20,705 nucleotides of DNA. Origin: Ruminococcus sp. (GTDB lineage Bacteria; Bacillota_A; Clostridia; Oscillospirales; Ruminococcaceae). The position numbers and the translations under genes were made by a program. Positions 1-6,202 of the stretch are shown in pieces; positions within the stretch are counted from its first letter, which is position 1; every line of letters begins with the position of its first letter. Below the pieces are notes generated by a model. That model ran no database searches, was not told where the DNA came from, and worked only from the letters and a program-made list of their open reading frames with translations. Location: positions 1 to 20,705 of the forward strand of contig NZ_JAIKXF010000074.1 of assembly GCF_024684275.1 (NCBI RefSeq), given 5' to 3'.

Positions 1-76
1 TATATCTGATTGGCTTCGCCGCACATTTTCGGCTTTTTGTCAATACCTTTTTGCAAAAATTTACATTATATTCATA

Positions 77-122
77 AAAATAGTCACAGGATCTTTGTTC
101 ACCCTGTGACTATTTTGTTTTT
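77..122. terminator. Bidirectional intrinsic terminator
   Basis: A perfect 14-bp stem pairs 77-90 with 103-116 around a 12-nt loop. The plus strand continues into a T-rich run and the minus strand also ends in T's, so it could stop transcripts from either side. The plus-strand gene it would serve lies outside the window. Confidence 0.75.
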
Positions 123-171
123 CCTTAGCTTAATGACATTACCCTATAAGGGGGATTTAAATTTTTACCTG

Positions 172-614
172 TTTACGCCAGACAGCCAATTATGCAACCG
201 CTAGGGGCGTTTTTTAAAGGTGTGCGCTCGGTCTAGCTATGAGGGTAATTTGTTTGGGTACTAGGAAGCACAGCCAACAGCTTGAAACCAGTTGAAACTA
301 TTGAAAGCTGTGGAGATCGTACCGAACTCCACAGCTTGCAACAGTTCCAACTAGTTCCAACAATAAGCTGTGCTTGTGGGACGGCGTCCCACACCCTGCT
401 ATCTTTTCTTATCTTATCTTATCCTTAAAGTGCAAGCGCGTATTTGCTTTTTTTGAGGCTGACGCCATGGGGCTATATTGTTATGCTTCGCATGGGCTTG
501 AAGCCCCTTTACGGGGCTATCCTGTTGTTGCGTGGTGGGGTTGTTACGTCATAGCCAGACCGAGCGCAGATTATAAAGCCACTAGCGGTTGCATAAAAGG
601 CTGTTAAGGCGTAA
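172..614. repeat. Nested inverted-repeat element of about 440 bp (MITE-like or large structured RNA)
   Basis: The outer arms, about 172-242 and 549-614, are imperfect inverted repeats. Shared blocks include TTTACGCC, TATGCAACCGCTAG and GCGCTCGGTCT. Inside lies a second long imperfect hairpin (266-315 with 327-375, roughly three quarters paired), whose arms carry 10-bp tandem repeats (TTGAAAC and AGTTCCAAC units). Next comes a tight hairpin of 8-bp stem and 3-nt loop (375-382/386-393), then a GGGC/GCCC hairpin near 494-507. No convincing coding sequence is present and no clear target-site duplication is visible. It could be a non-autonomous mobile element, a repeat family of this genome, or a large structured non-coding RNA. 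I cannot assign it to a named family. Confidence 0.6.
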
Positions 615-640
615 AGACCTTATTTATATAATAAGGCGGC

Positions 641-717
641 AAAAAACCCTCAGATTAATCTAAGGGCTAATATGCTATCTATCTTTGATTTGGTGAAACT
701 TTACTTTGCAATTCATT
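641..717 (-). ncRNA. Candidate small RNA of about 77 nt
   Basis: A promoter at 724-752 (minus) is followed about 50 nt later by an intrinsic terminator on the same strand: an imperfect 10-bp stem (647-656/657-666) and then a run of six T's (641-646). The predicted transcript starts near 717. It lies beyond the aquaporin terminator, so it is a separate unit. It holds only a 13-codon open frame without a ribosome binding site. Promoter and terminator are read directly; calling it a functional RNA is inference. Confidence 0.4.
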
Positions 718-723
718 ATTGTT

Positions 724-752
724 ATTATATCACTTCTACAACAAGAATTCAA
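724..752 (-). promoter_or_regulatory. Sigma-A-type promoter of the candidate small RNA
   Basis: On the minus strand the -35 box is TTGAAT (747-752), followed by a 17-nt spacer and a perfect TATAAT -10 box (724-729), with a TG one base upstream (extended -10). No gene follows, only the terminator at 641-666. Confidence 0.55.
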
Positions 753-762
753 TATTCCATAC

Positions 763-791
763 AAAAAAGGCTCCCATATCGGGAGCCTTTA
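763..791. terminator. Terminator of the aquaporin gene
   Basis: A perfect 10-bp stem (766-775/781-790) with a 5-nt loop is followed on the minus strand by six T's. It begins 4 nt past the aquaporin stop codon. Confidence 0.85.
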
Positions 792-794
792 AAA

Positions 795-1580
795 TTACTT
801 TTTTTTCTTTTTATTGTTGTGATTAGCTGGCTTAGCTGTGGAAGTATTTTTGCTTGGAGCAGCAGCCTTCTCAACAGGCACAGGAGCAGCTTTTACAGCC
901 GGCTCAAGACATTTATAAACTACAGCAGCAATTAATGCTCCGACAAATGGTCCAACTATAAATACCCAGAGATCACTGAGAGCGTCTCCTCCTGCTAAAA
1001 TTGCAGGTCCGAGACTTCTTGCAGGGTTTACAGATGTACCTGTAAGTCCGATTCCGAAAATGTGAACCAGTGTTAATGTAAGTCCGATAATAAGTCCGCC
1101 AAATGAACCGTGCTTTGCGTTCTTTGAAGTAACTCCGAGAATAGTGAGTACAAATATAAATGTAAGAACTATCTCTACGATAATACCAGCTCCAGCGTTT
1201 CCGTTTACTCCTGCAAGACCGTTTGCACCGTATCCACCAGTCATATCGGTTACATTTCCGAGATCAAAGATAAGCTTTAATGTTCCGGCACCAGCAATAG
1301 CACCAAGGCACTGTGAAACTACATAACCAATAAAATCGGTAACTGTCATTCCACCGCTAATTAAAACAGCAAGAGAAACCGCAGGATTGATATGACATCC
1401 TGAGATATTTCCGACGCAATAAGCCATACCGACAATAACCAGACCGAATGCAAGAGCGGTCAGGATATATCCCCCACCATTCTTAGCGTCACAGCCAACA
1501 AGCATTGCCGTTCCACAGCCAAGAAGAACAAGTACAAAAGTACCTATAACTTCTGCCACGTATTTTTTGATTGATTCCAT
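795..1580 (-). CDS. aqpZ: Aquaporin, AqpZ-like water channel
   Basis: This is a six-helix MIP-family membrane channel of 261 residues. Both NPA half-helix motifs are intact: HINPAVS at 63-69 (Asn65) and SVNPARS at 183-189 (Asn185). The selectivity filter can be read by comparison with E. coli AqpZ: Phe45, His173, Thr182 and Arg188. That pattern is typical of water-selective channels rather than glycerol facilitators, so rapid water flow across the cytoplasmic membrane is the likely role. The C-terminus carries an unusual extension of about 30 residues rich in Ala, Pro and Lys, ending in five lysines, probably a cytoplasmic tail. The start is fixed by AAGGAGG (1588-1594). The gene is monocistronic, with its own promoter (1631-1660) and terminator (763-791). 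Family call is firm; the substrate is inferred from the filter residues. Confidence 0.93.
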   Translation of the reverse strand: MESIKKYVAEVIGTFVLVLLGCGTAMLVGCDAKNGGGYILTALAFGLVIVGMAYCVGNISGCHINPAVSLAVLISGGMTVTDFIGYVVSQCLGAIAGAGTLKLIFDLGNVTDMTGGYGANGLAGVNGNAGAGIIVEIVLTFIFVLTILGVTSKNAKHGSFGGLIIGLTLTLVHIFGIGLTGTSVNPARSLGPAILAGGDALSDLWVFIVGPFVGALIAAVVYKCLEPAVKAAPVPVEKAAAPSKNTSTAKPANHNNKKKKK

Positions 1581-1630
1581 ATAATTGCCTCCTTAACATA
1601 TAAAATTATTTCGGATACACCGATAAATCA

Positions 1631-1660
1631 ATTATATCATCATTTGTATATTTATGTCAA
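1631..1660 (-). promoter_or_regulatory. Promoter of the aquaporin gene
   Basis: On the minus strand TTGACA (1655-1660) and TATAAT (1631-1636) are both perfect consensus boxes, 18 nt apart, about 50 nt ahead of the start codon. No operator-like palindrome is seen. Confidence 0.75.
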
Positions 1661-1727
1661 TGATTTCTAATAAAAAATACAGATAATAATCAATACTCAA
1701 AATTATGCATATTGTAGAATTATGTAT

Positions 1728-1762
1728 AAAAAAACCGATACTCATGTGAGTATCGGTTTTTT
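1728..1762. terminator. Bidirectional terminator downstream of tRNA-Pro
   Basis: A near-perfect palindrome of 14-bp arms (1731-1744/1747-1760) is flanked by A's on one side and T's on the other, so it works in both directions. It lies about 20 nt past the 3' end of the tRNA. Confidence 0.8.
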
Positions 1763-1780
1763 GGGGTATGCTGATCGCAT

Positions 1781-1856
1781 TGGTCTGAGTGACGGGACTT
1801 GAACCCACGGCCTCTACCACCCCAAGGTAGCGCGCTACCAACTGCGCCACACCCAG
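1781..1856 (-). tRNA. tRNA-Pro (anticodon GGG)
   Basis: Read on the minus strand, this 76-nt gene folds into a cloverleaf. The acceptor stem CTGGGTG/CACTCAG has one G-U pair, the D arm contains AGTTGGTAGC, and the anticodon stem CTACC/GGTAG closes a 7-nt loop TTGGGGT with GGG at positions 34-36. The T arm has GGTTCAA and the CCA end is encoded (1781-1783). The C1-G72 pair agrees with bacterial proline tRNAs. It should read CCC and CCU codons. Confidence 0.93.
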
Positions 1857-1886
1857 ACGGTTTTGTTATCACAATCAACGATATTT

Positions 1887-1915
1887 ATTATATCACCTTT
1901 ACAATATTTTGTCAA
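1887..1915 (-). promoter_or_regulatory. Promoter of tRNA-Pro
   Basis: On the minus strand TTGACA (1910-1915) and TATAAT (1887-1892) are perfect boxes separated by 17 nt, with an extended TG. They lie about 30 nt ahead of the tRNA 5' end. Confidence 0.8.
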
Positions 1916-1999
1916 GCACTTTTTTTAAATTTTCCAAAATTTCAATGACAATTAAGTTTTACCGAAATAATCACTGCATCACTTTTTTTGCCGCGATTG

Positions 2000-2028
2000 T
2001 TGCTGTTTCTGAAATAATATGTTATAAG
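2000..2028 (+). promoter_or_regulatory. Upstream copy of a duplicated promoter (P1)
   Basis: TTGCTG (2000-2005) and TATAAG (2023-2028) are 17 nt apart, with TG before the -10. The stretch 2001-2027 is repeated almost exactly at 2096-2122 (24 of 27 bases). A GC hairpin follows at once (2028-2042), so transcripts from P1 may end early. Confidence 0.45.
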
Positions 2029-2051
2029 CGGCGAGCCGCCGCAGCCTTTTT
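2028..2051 (+). terminator. Possible terminator or attenuator between the two promoter copies
   Basis: GCGGCG/CGCCGC (2028-2033/2037-2042) forms a 6-bp GC stem with a 3-nt loop. A run of six T's follows at 2046-2051. A second inverted repeat (GCGTAAAA/TTTTACGC, about 2053-2085) follows. No gene ends just upstream on this strand, so its role is uncertain. Confidence 0.35.
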
Positions 2052-2094
2052 CGCGTAAAAATTTTGCAGAGCAGGAAATTTTACGCCGCGCAGC

Positions 2095-2123
2095 TTGCTA
2101 TTCCTGGAATAATATGTTATAAT
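2095..2123 (+). promoter_or_regulatory. Promoter of the dockerin-protein operon (P2)
   Basis: TTGCTA (2095-2100), a 17-nt spacer and a perfect TATAAT (2118-2123) with TG extension lie 24 nt ahead of the first start codon. This is the nearer of two nearly identical copies. Confidence 0.7.
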
Positions 2124-2147
2124 ACTTAAAAGAAGGGAGCTGAAAGT

Positions 2148-2399
2148 ATGCATAAAAGAATTATGAACATCCTTTTATCCTTTTTATCACTGGCGTTTTT
2201 AGCTTTTACGGCGTCTGAAAATGTCTTTGCAGCTGATGCCTCAAGCAAAACAAATACTCCCAAGGGCACTATAATATGTATAATGGTAATAACATTTATA
2301 GTTACAGCTGTTATTACAGGATTTTTCAGCTTCAGGATCAAGAAAAAGAGCATCAACAGATCAGAAAAGAATAGTTCCAAAGAAACCAAAGATCAATAA
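2148..2399 (+). CDS. Small secreted or membrane protein, unknown function
   Basis: I do not recognise this 83-residue protein. Its N-terminus has two basic residues (His-Lys-Arg) and a hydrophobic stretch (about 7-20), ending in VFAADA near 26-31, like a signal peptide cleavage region. A second hydrophobic segment (about 41-62) is followed by the basic run RIKKK and a polar tail. It is therefore either a processed single-span membrane protein with a cytoplasmic tail or a two-span one. The start follows the GAAGGGAG Shine-Dalgarno near 2132-2139. It opens a tight plus-strand cluster: the next gene starts 15 nt later, and a dockerin protein follows. A role in the envelope is inferred only from topology and neighbours. 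Confidence 0.6.
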   Translation: MHKRIMNILLSFLSLAFLAFTASENVFAADASSKTNTPKGTIICIMVITFIVTAVITGFFSFRIKKKSINRSEKNSSKETKDQ

Positions 2400-2414
2400 A
2401 AGGAGTCATAAAAT

Positions 2415-2693
2415 ATGGATATTGATCTTTATATTGAATTTATCTATCATGGCTTCTACCGGCTTGAGGATATTGAAGAAAGATTTGAAGAGTATCATTC
2501 CATGGCTATCAAAGCTTCATCTGAGCTTGCAGACGATGAAGTTATCCTTTTTGCGATATATGCTTTTGACGAAGAAACTCAACGATTTTTGTATGCAAAT
2601 TTCATGCTTCGCAAGCTAAAGCTTGATCATTATGCAAGAGTATGTCAAAGGCTTTCAAAATTTTGCAGATTATTCTGCGTTTGGCAAGGTTAG
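2415..2693 (+). CDS. Hypothetical 92-residue protein
   Basis: I do not recognise this protein. It is acidic and probably mostly helical in its first two thirds (IEERFEEYH, then IYAFDEETQRFLYANFML). Its end is basic and Cys-containing (RVCQRLSKFCRLFCVW). There is no signal peptide and no clear membrane segment. A good AAAGGAG Shine-Dalgarno (2400-2406) precedes the start. It sits between a small membrane protein and a secreted dockerin protein, 15 nt after the first and 11 nt before the second, so all are probably co-transcribed. Codon use and spacing make it a likely real gene; its function is unknown. Confidence 0.6.
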   Translation: MDIDLYIEFIYHGFYRLEDIEERFEEYHSMAIKASSELADDEVILFAIYAFDEETQRFLYANFMLRKLKLDHYARVCQRLSKFCRLFCVWQG

Positions 2694-2704
2694 GTGGTAA
2701 TTTA

Positions 2705-3673
2705 ATGAATATAAAGAATATTGCCTCGGCTGCATTTTCAGCTGTATTTGTTTTTGCAGCAGGATTTGCAGTATTCACAGCAGGCGGAAGTCCAACAAAC
2801 ATCGGCTCAAACGCCGCAGCTGCAACTACTGTAAACACATCAAAAGAAACAAAATCAACAACTGAAACTACAGTTACTACAGAGCCAACTACCGAACCTA
2901 CTACACTGAAAACATATTATATCAAATTTCTTGATTTTGACGGCAATCTTATGAAAACTGTTGAAGTCGAGGAAGGTGATCCTATAAACTATAACTCTGT
3001 AGACACTTCTTCGCTGCACAAGCACTATGGAGTGAATACTGAGCAGGCCTTTTATGCATGGGATATCAATCCACAGTTTGCAGATAATGATTATACGATC
3101 CATGCTTTATCACAGACGGCTACAATAACATTCAAGAATCCGCCAAAGAAATATCGTTACTTCTCAACAAAAGGCAATGTTATACTCGACGGACTTGAAG
3201 TTTACGTAAAAAAAGCAGTTCAGAAACCTGAAAAGGACAAAAACGGCAATTATATCGTTGAGGAAAATGTAGTGGATATTTCCGCAAGCTGCAAAGCCTC
3301 CCCTTCTGCCCTTTCGGAAGCTTTTGCCAACTCTGATAAGGCTACGATAACTGTATATCCACTCGGAGACAAAAAATCTCTTTGCCAGTTTGATATCATC
3401 TGCTACAGAGACCTCGGTGATCTAAATGAGGACGGCTATATAAATGCTGTTGATGCTTCTGCGGTGCTTAATGCATATGCAAATATGGCTGCTTCAAAAA
3501 ACTATACCGTTTCCGATAAATTTGTAAAGCTTGCAGATGTCAATATGGACGGCAGCGTAAACGCTCGTGATGCTTCATACATACTGAATTATTATGCTAA
3601 AACTGCTACGTCAAACGAGTTCATGGACTGGGAAAATTTCCTTGATTATGATAAGATACTCGGCACGAAATAA
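2705..3673 (+). CDS. Secreted dockerin-domain protein with Thr-rich linker
   Basis: This 322-residue protein probably attaches to a cohesin-bearing scaffold outside the cell. A signal peptide fills about 1-28 (basic MNIKN, then a long hydrophobic core). A Thr/Glu/Pro linker follows (about 42-68). Residues about 70-140 look like an InlB-B or MucBP-type beta repeat (FLDFDGNLMKTV, later FYAWD). The C-terminus holds a type I dockerin with two F-hand calcium loops, DLNEDGYINAVD (239-250) and DVNMDGSVNARD (278-289), each followed by a helix (AVLNAYA and YILNYYA). No catalytic module is visible, so a binding, structural or regulatory cellulosome part is more likely than an enzyme. The start at 2705 is chosen because the signal peptide begins there and AGGTGG lies just upstream; an in-frame ATG at 2642 overlaps the previous gene. 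Confidence 0.85.
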   Translation: MNIKNIASAAFSAVFVFAAGFAVFTAGGSPTNIGSNAAAATTVNTSKETKSTTETTVTTEPTTEPTTLKTYYIKFLDFDGNLMKTVEVEEGDPINYNSVDTSSLHKHYGVNTEQAFYAWDINPQFADNDYTIHALSQTATITFKNPPKKYRYFSTKGNVILDGLEVYVKKAVQKPEKDKNGNYIVEENVVDISASCKASPSALSEAFANSDKATITVYPLGDKKSLCQFDIICYRDLGDLNEDGYINAVDASAVLNAYANMAASKNYTVSDKFVKLADVNMDGSVNARDASYILNYYAKTATSNEFMDWENFLDYDKILGTK

Positions 3674-3691
3674 AAAATACAGGTGAAAGCC

Positions 3692-4348
3692 ATGAACAAA
3701 GAATGGTCAGAGCTCAATAAAGCAATGCAAATGAAGCTCAAAAAGAAAGATTCATACATAAGCGGTATTGAAACACTTTATAAGCTCAGAGAGCAGTTGA
3801 TGTATGAATTAGATTCTTTTAAAACAGAACTGTCACGCAATGGCTTCGATTCAATGCCGTTTATAAACGCAAACGGCTATCACAGTAAAAATATCGCCTA
3901 TTCGCTATGGCATATATTCCGTATTGAAGATATTGTTGCTCATACTTTAATAAACAGTGATGAACAGGTGTTTTTTATCGGTGATTATCAGAAGCGTATC
4001 AACTCCCCTATCATAACAACAGGCAACGAGCTATTAAAACATGAAATATCGGAATTTTCGTCTCAGCTTAACATCGACGAACTCTATAATTATATACACG
4101 ATGTAAAAGATAGTACCGAAAGTATTATTGCTGATCTCTCCTATAATATGATGAAATACAGCATATCATCTGAACGCAGAAACGCCCTTAAAGCTTCTGA
4201 ATGTGTGAGCAAGAATGAAAGTGCTGTCTGGCTCATTGATTACTGGTGCAGTAAGGATATTCGCGGACTTATCCAAATGCCATTTTCTCGTCACTGGATA
4301 ATGCATACCGAAGCTGCTATACGTATAAAAAATAAAATACAGAAATAA
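3692..4348 (+). CDS. DinB-superfamily (four-helix, metal-binding type) protein
   Basis: This 218-residue, mainly helical protein resembles the DinB/YfiT-like superfamily, whose members use three histidines to bind a divalent metal and often act as small-thiol-dependent enzymes. Candidate ligands are His74 in SLWHIFRIED and His201 and His205 in SRHWIMH near the C-terminus, the usual arrangement. No signal peptide is present, so it is cytoplasmic. The start at 3692 is preferred over an in-frame GTG at 3683, because AGGTG at 3681-3685 is correctly placed for the ATG. It follows the dockerin gene by 18 nt and ends at a terminator, so it is the last gene of that operon. Substrate unknown; the fold call is moderate. 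Confidence 0.6.
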   Translation: MNKEWSELNKAMQMKLKKKDSYISGIETLYKLREQLMYELDSFKTELSRNGFDSMPFINANGYHSKNIAYSLWHIFRIEDIVAHTLINSDEQVFFIGDYQKRINSPIITTGNELLKHEISEFSSQLNIDELYNYIHDVKDSTESIIADLSYNMMKYSISSERRNALKASECVSKNESAVWLIDYWCSKDIRGLIQMPFSRHWIMHTEAAIRIKNKIQK

Positions 4349-4388
4349 AAGAGTTCCCAAAAACAAAAAAGTTTTGGGAGCTTTCTTT
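4348..4388 (+). terminator. Terminator ending the dockerin-protein operon
   Basis: The stem AGTTCCCAAAA / TTTTGGGAGCT (about 4352-4362/4372-4382) has one G-T wobble and a loop rich in A, followed by TTCTTTATT. Confidence 0.75.
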
Positions 4389-4428
4389 ATTGAATAAATA
4401 ATTTTATGAATTTTTTTTATATTTCCTA

Positions 4429-4457
4429 TTGAAATTTATAGAAATATAATGTATAAT
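4429..4457 (+). promoter_or_regulatory. Promoter of glyA
   Basis: TTGAAA (4429-4434), a 17-nt spacer and a perfect TATAAT (4452-4457) lie 50 nt ahead of the start codon. No riboswitch-like structure is evident in the short leader. Confidence 0.75.
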
Positions 4458-4507
4458 TATAAAGTAATGCATTTGCGCAAAACACTATTATTAAAGGAGT
4501 GCTTATA

Positions 4508-5764
4508 ATGTACAACGATCTTATGGATTCAATCGGTTTCGTTAGCAGCTACGATCCTGCTGTCGGCGAAGCTATGGGCAAAGAGCTTGCTCGTCAGCAG
4601 AGAAATCTTGAGCTGATCGCAAGCGAAAATATAGTATCCCCTGCTGTTATGGCAGCTATGGGAAGTGTTCTCACTAACAAATACGCTGAGGGCTATCCGG
4701 GAAAGCGTTATTATGGCGGATGTCAGTGTGTTGACGAGGTAGAAGAAATCGCTATCGAGAGAGCCTGCAAGCTTTTCGGCGCTAAGTACGCAAACGTTCA
4801 GCCTCACTCAGGTGCTCAGGCTAATACAGCTGTTTACTTTGCTGTTCTCCAGCCCGGTGACACTGTTCTCGGTATGAGCCTTGCTGACGGCGGACACCTT
4901 ACACACGGTTCACCTGTAAACCTTTCAGGTAAGTACTTCAATTTCGTTTCATACGGTCTTGATGATGAAACAGAGACTATCAACTATGACGAGCTTTACA
5001 AGCTTGCAAACAAAACAAAGCCTCGTCTTATCGTTGCCGGTGCTTCTGCATATCCCCGCGCTATCGACTTCAAGCGCCTTTCAGAGATCGCAAGAGCAGT
5101 CGGCGCACTCCTTATGGTAGATATGGCTCACATTGCAGGTCTCGTTGCAGCAGGCTGCCACGAGTCACCTGTTCCATATGCTGATATCACAACAACTACT
5201 ACACATAAGACTCTCCGCGGACCAAGAGGCGGTCTTATCCTTACAAACAACGAGTTCCTCGCTAAAAAGATCAATTCTGCTATCTTCCCCGGTACACAGG
5301 GCGGTCCTCTGATGCACACTATCGCTGCTAAGGCTGTATGCTTCGGCGAAGCTCTCAAGCCTGAGTTCAAGGACTATCAGCAGAGAATAGTTAAGAATGC
5401 TAAGGCTCTTGCTGACGGACTCCTCAAGAGAGGCTTCAACCTTGTTTCAGGCGGTACAGACAACCACCTCATGCTGGTTGACCTCCGTCCCTTCAACATC
5501 ACAGGCAAGGAGCTTGAGCGCAGACTCGACGAGGTTTATATCACAGTTAACAAGAACGCTATCCACAATGACCCTGAGAAGCCTTTCGTAACAAGCGGTA
5601 TCAGAATCGGTACTCCTGCTGTTACAACAAGAGGTCTGGGCATCGAGGAAATGGAAAAGATCGCTGAGTACATCTACCTCTGCGCTACAGATTTCGAGAA
5701 CAAGGCTGACGAGATTCGTGCAGGCGTAAATGCTATCTGCGAGAAGTTCCCACTTTACAAGTAA
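4508..5764 (+). CDS. glyA: Serine hydroxymethyltransferase
   Basis: This cytoplasmic PLP enzyme interconverts serine plus tetrahydrofolate and glycine plus 5,10-methylene-tetrahydrofolate, the main source of one-carbon units. At 418 residues it has the usual length. Visible family motifs are [11 protein letters not shown] (35-45), [15 protein letters not shown] (57-71), the folate/PLP region HLTHG (130-134), [11 protein letters not shown] (204-214) with Asp205 and His208, and [14 protein letters not shown], where Lys234 forms the PLP Schiff base. The start at 4508 is set by AAAGGAG (4493-4499); an in-frame GTG at 4499 overlaps that site and is rejected. It has its own promoter and terminator, so it is monocistronic. 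The codon use suggests high expression. Confidence 0.98.
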   Translation: MYNDLMDSIGFVSSYDPAVGEAMGKELARQQRNLELIASENIVSPAVMAAMGSVLTNKYAEGYPGKRYYGGCQCVDEVEEIAIERACKLFGAKYANVQPHSGAQANTAVYFAVLQPGDTVLGMSLADGGHLTHGSPVNLSGKYFNFVSYGLDDETETINYDELYKLANKTKPRLIVAGASAYPRAIDFKRLSEIARAVGALLMVDMAHIAGLVAAGCHESPVPYADITTTTTHKTLRGPRGGLILTNNEFLAKKINSAIFPGTQGGPLMHTIAAKAVCFGEALKPEFKDYQQRIVKNAKALADGLLKRGFNLVSGGTDNHLMLVDLRPFNITGKELERRLDEVYITVNKNAIHNDPEKPFVTSGIRIGTPAVTTRGLGIEEMEKIAEYIYLCATDFENKADEIRAGVNAICEKFPLYK

Positions 5765-5777
5765 TCAATAACTGTTA

Positions 5778-5810
5778 AGGGACGGACGAGCTGTCCGTCC
5801 CTATGTTTTT
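5778..5810 (+). terminator. Terminator of glyA
   Basis: A perfect 10-bp GC-rich stem (5778-5787/5793-5802) with a 5-nt loop is followed by ATGTTTTT. It starts 13 nt past the stop codon. Confidence 0.88.
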
Positions 5811-5833
5811 ATAGTATAAATCAAGGTGATACA

Positions 5834-6184
5834 ATGGAATTTCACATTAATTCGCTCTATCTTTGCGTCAAAGACATGGACAGAGTCATAAATTATTACG
5901 AGGACTTTCTCGAGCAGAAAGTCACCGAAAAGAGTGACATTTACAGTGTTTTCGATGTAAACGGTTTTCGATTGGGCTTATTTGCCTATGAAAAGAAGAA
6001 TGAACTGCACACTTTCGGCAGCAACTGCCTGCCAAGTATCAGCGTTGAAAGTATTGACTGCCTGAATGAAAAGCTTAACGGAAAAGAGATATGCTTTCCT
6101 GTAACCCGTATTGGAAACAACTGGGTGGCTGAATTTGTTGATTCAGAGGGGAATCACATTGAAATCACCGCACCTGCAAAGTAA
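5834..6184 (+). CDS. VOC-superfamily (glyoxalase/bleomycin-resistance fold) protein
   Basis: This 116-residue protein has the beta-alpha-beta-beta-beta layout of the vicinal oxygen chelate fold in two halves. The first half is INSLYLCVKDMDRVINYYEDFL (5-26), with the typical 'distance from the partner strand' pattern, then SVFDVNGFRLGLF. The second half ends in FVDSEGNHIEI (101-111), where Glu110 occupies the usual metal-ligand position of the family. The protein is cytoplasmic, and its reaction cannot be named: members include glyoxalases, dioxygenases and antibiotic-binding proteins. AAGGTG lies 5 nt before the start. It follows the glyA terminator without an obvious promoter of its own and precedes rarA by 18 nt, so it is probably co-transcribed with rarA. 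Confidence 0.8.
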   Translation: MEFHINSLYLCVKDMDRVINYYEDFLEQKVTEKSDIYSVFDVNGFRLGLFAYEKKNELHTFGSNCLPSISVESIDCLNEKLNGKEICFPVTRIGNNWVAEFVDSEGNHIEITAPAK

Positions 6185-6202
6185 AATGAAAGGAGAAACG
6201 TT

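Noticed and set aside
10..204. Open frame at the left end
   Set aside because: It runs through the terminator hairpin at 77-116 and into the repeat arm, with no ribosome binding site.
401..424. TTATC tandem units as a CRISPR-like array or phase-variable repeat
   Set aside because: Only three or four imperfect 5-bp units lie outside any gene, and there are no spacers; no CRISPR array is visible anywhere in the window.
374..607. Open frame within the nested repeat element
   Set aside because: It is made of inverted-repeat sequence, has no ribosome binding site, and its residues resemble no protein family.
672..935. Plus-strand open frame over the aquaporin terminator
   Set aside because: It crosses a terminator and the antisense of the aquaporin gene, and has no initiation signal.
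2642..2704. Longer N-terminus for the dockerin protein
   Set aside because: The extra 21 codons overlap the preceding gene in another frame and would put residues in front of a clear signal peptide; the ATG at 2705 has its own ribosome binding site.
5397..5591. Second frame inside glyA
   Set aside because: It is an alternative-frame shadow of a highly conserved gene without its own start signal.
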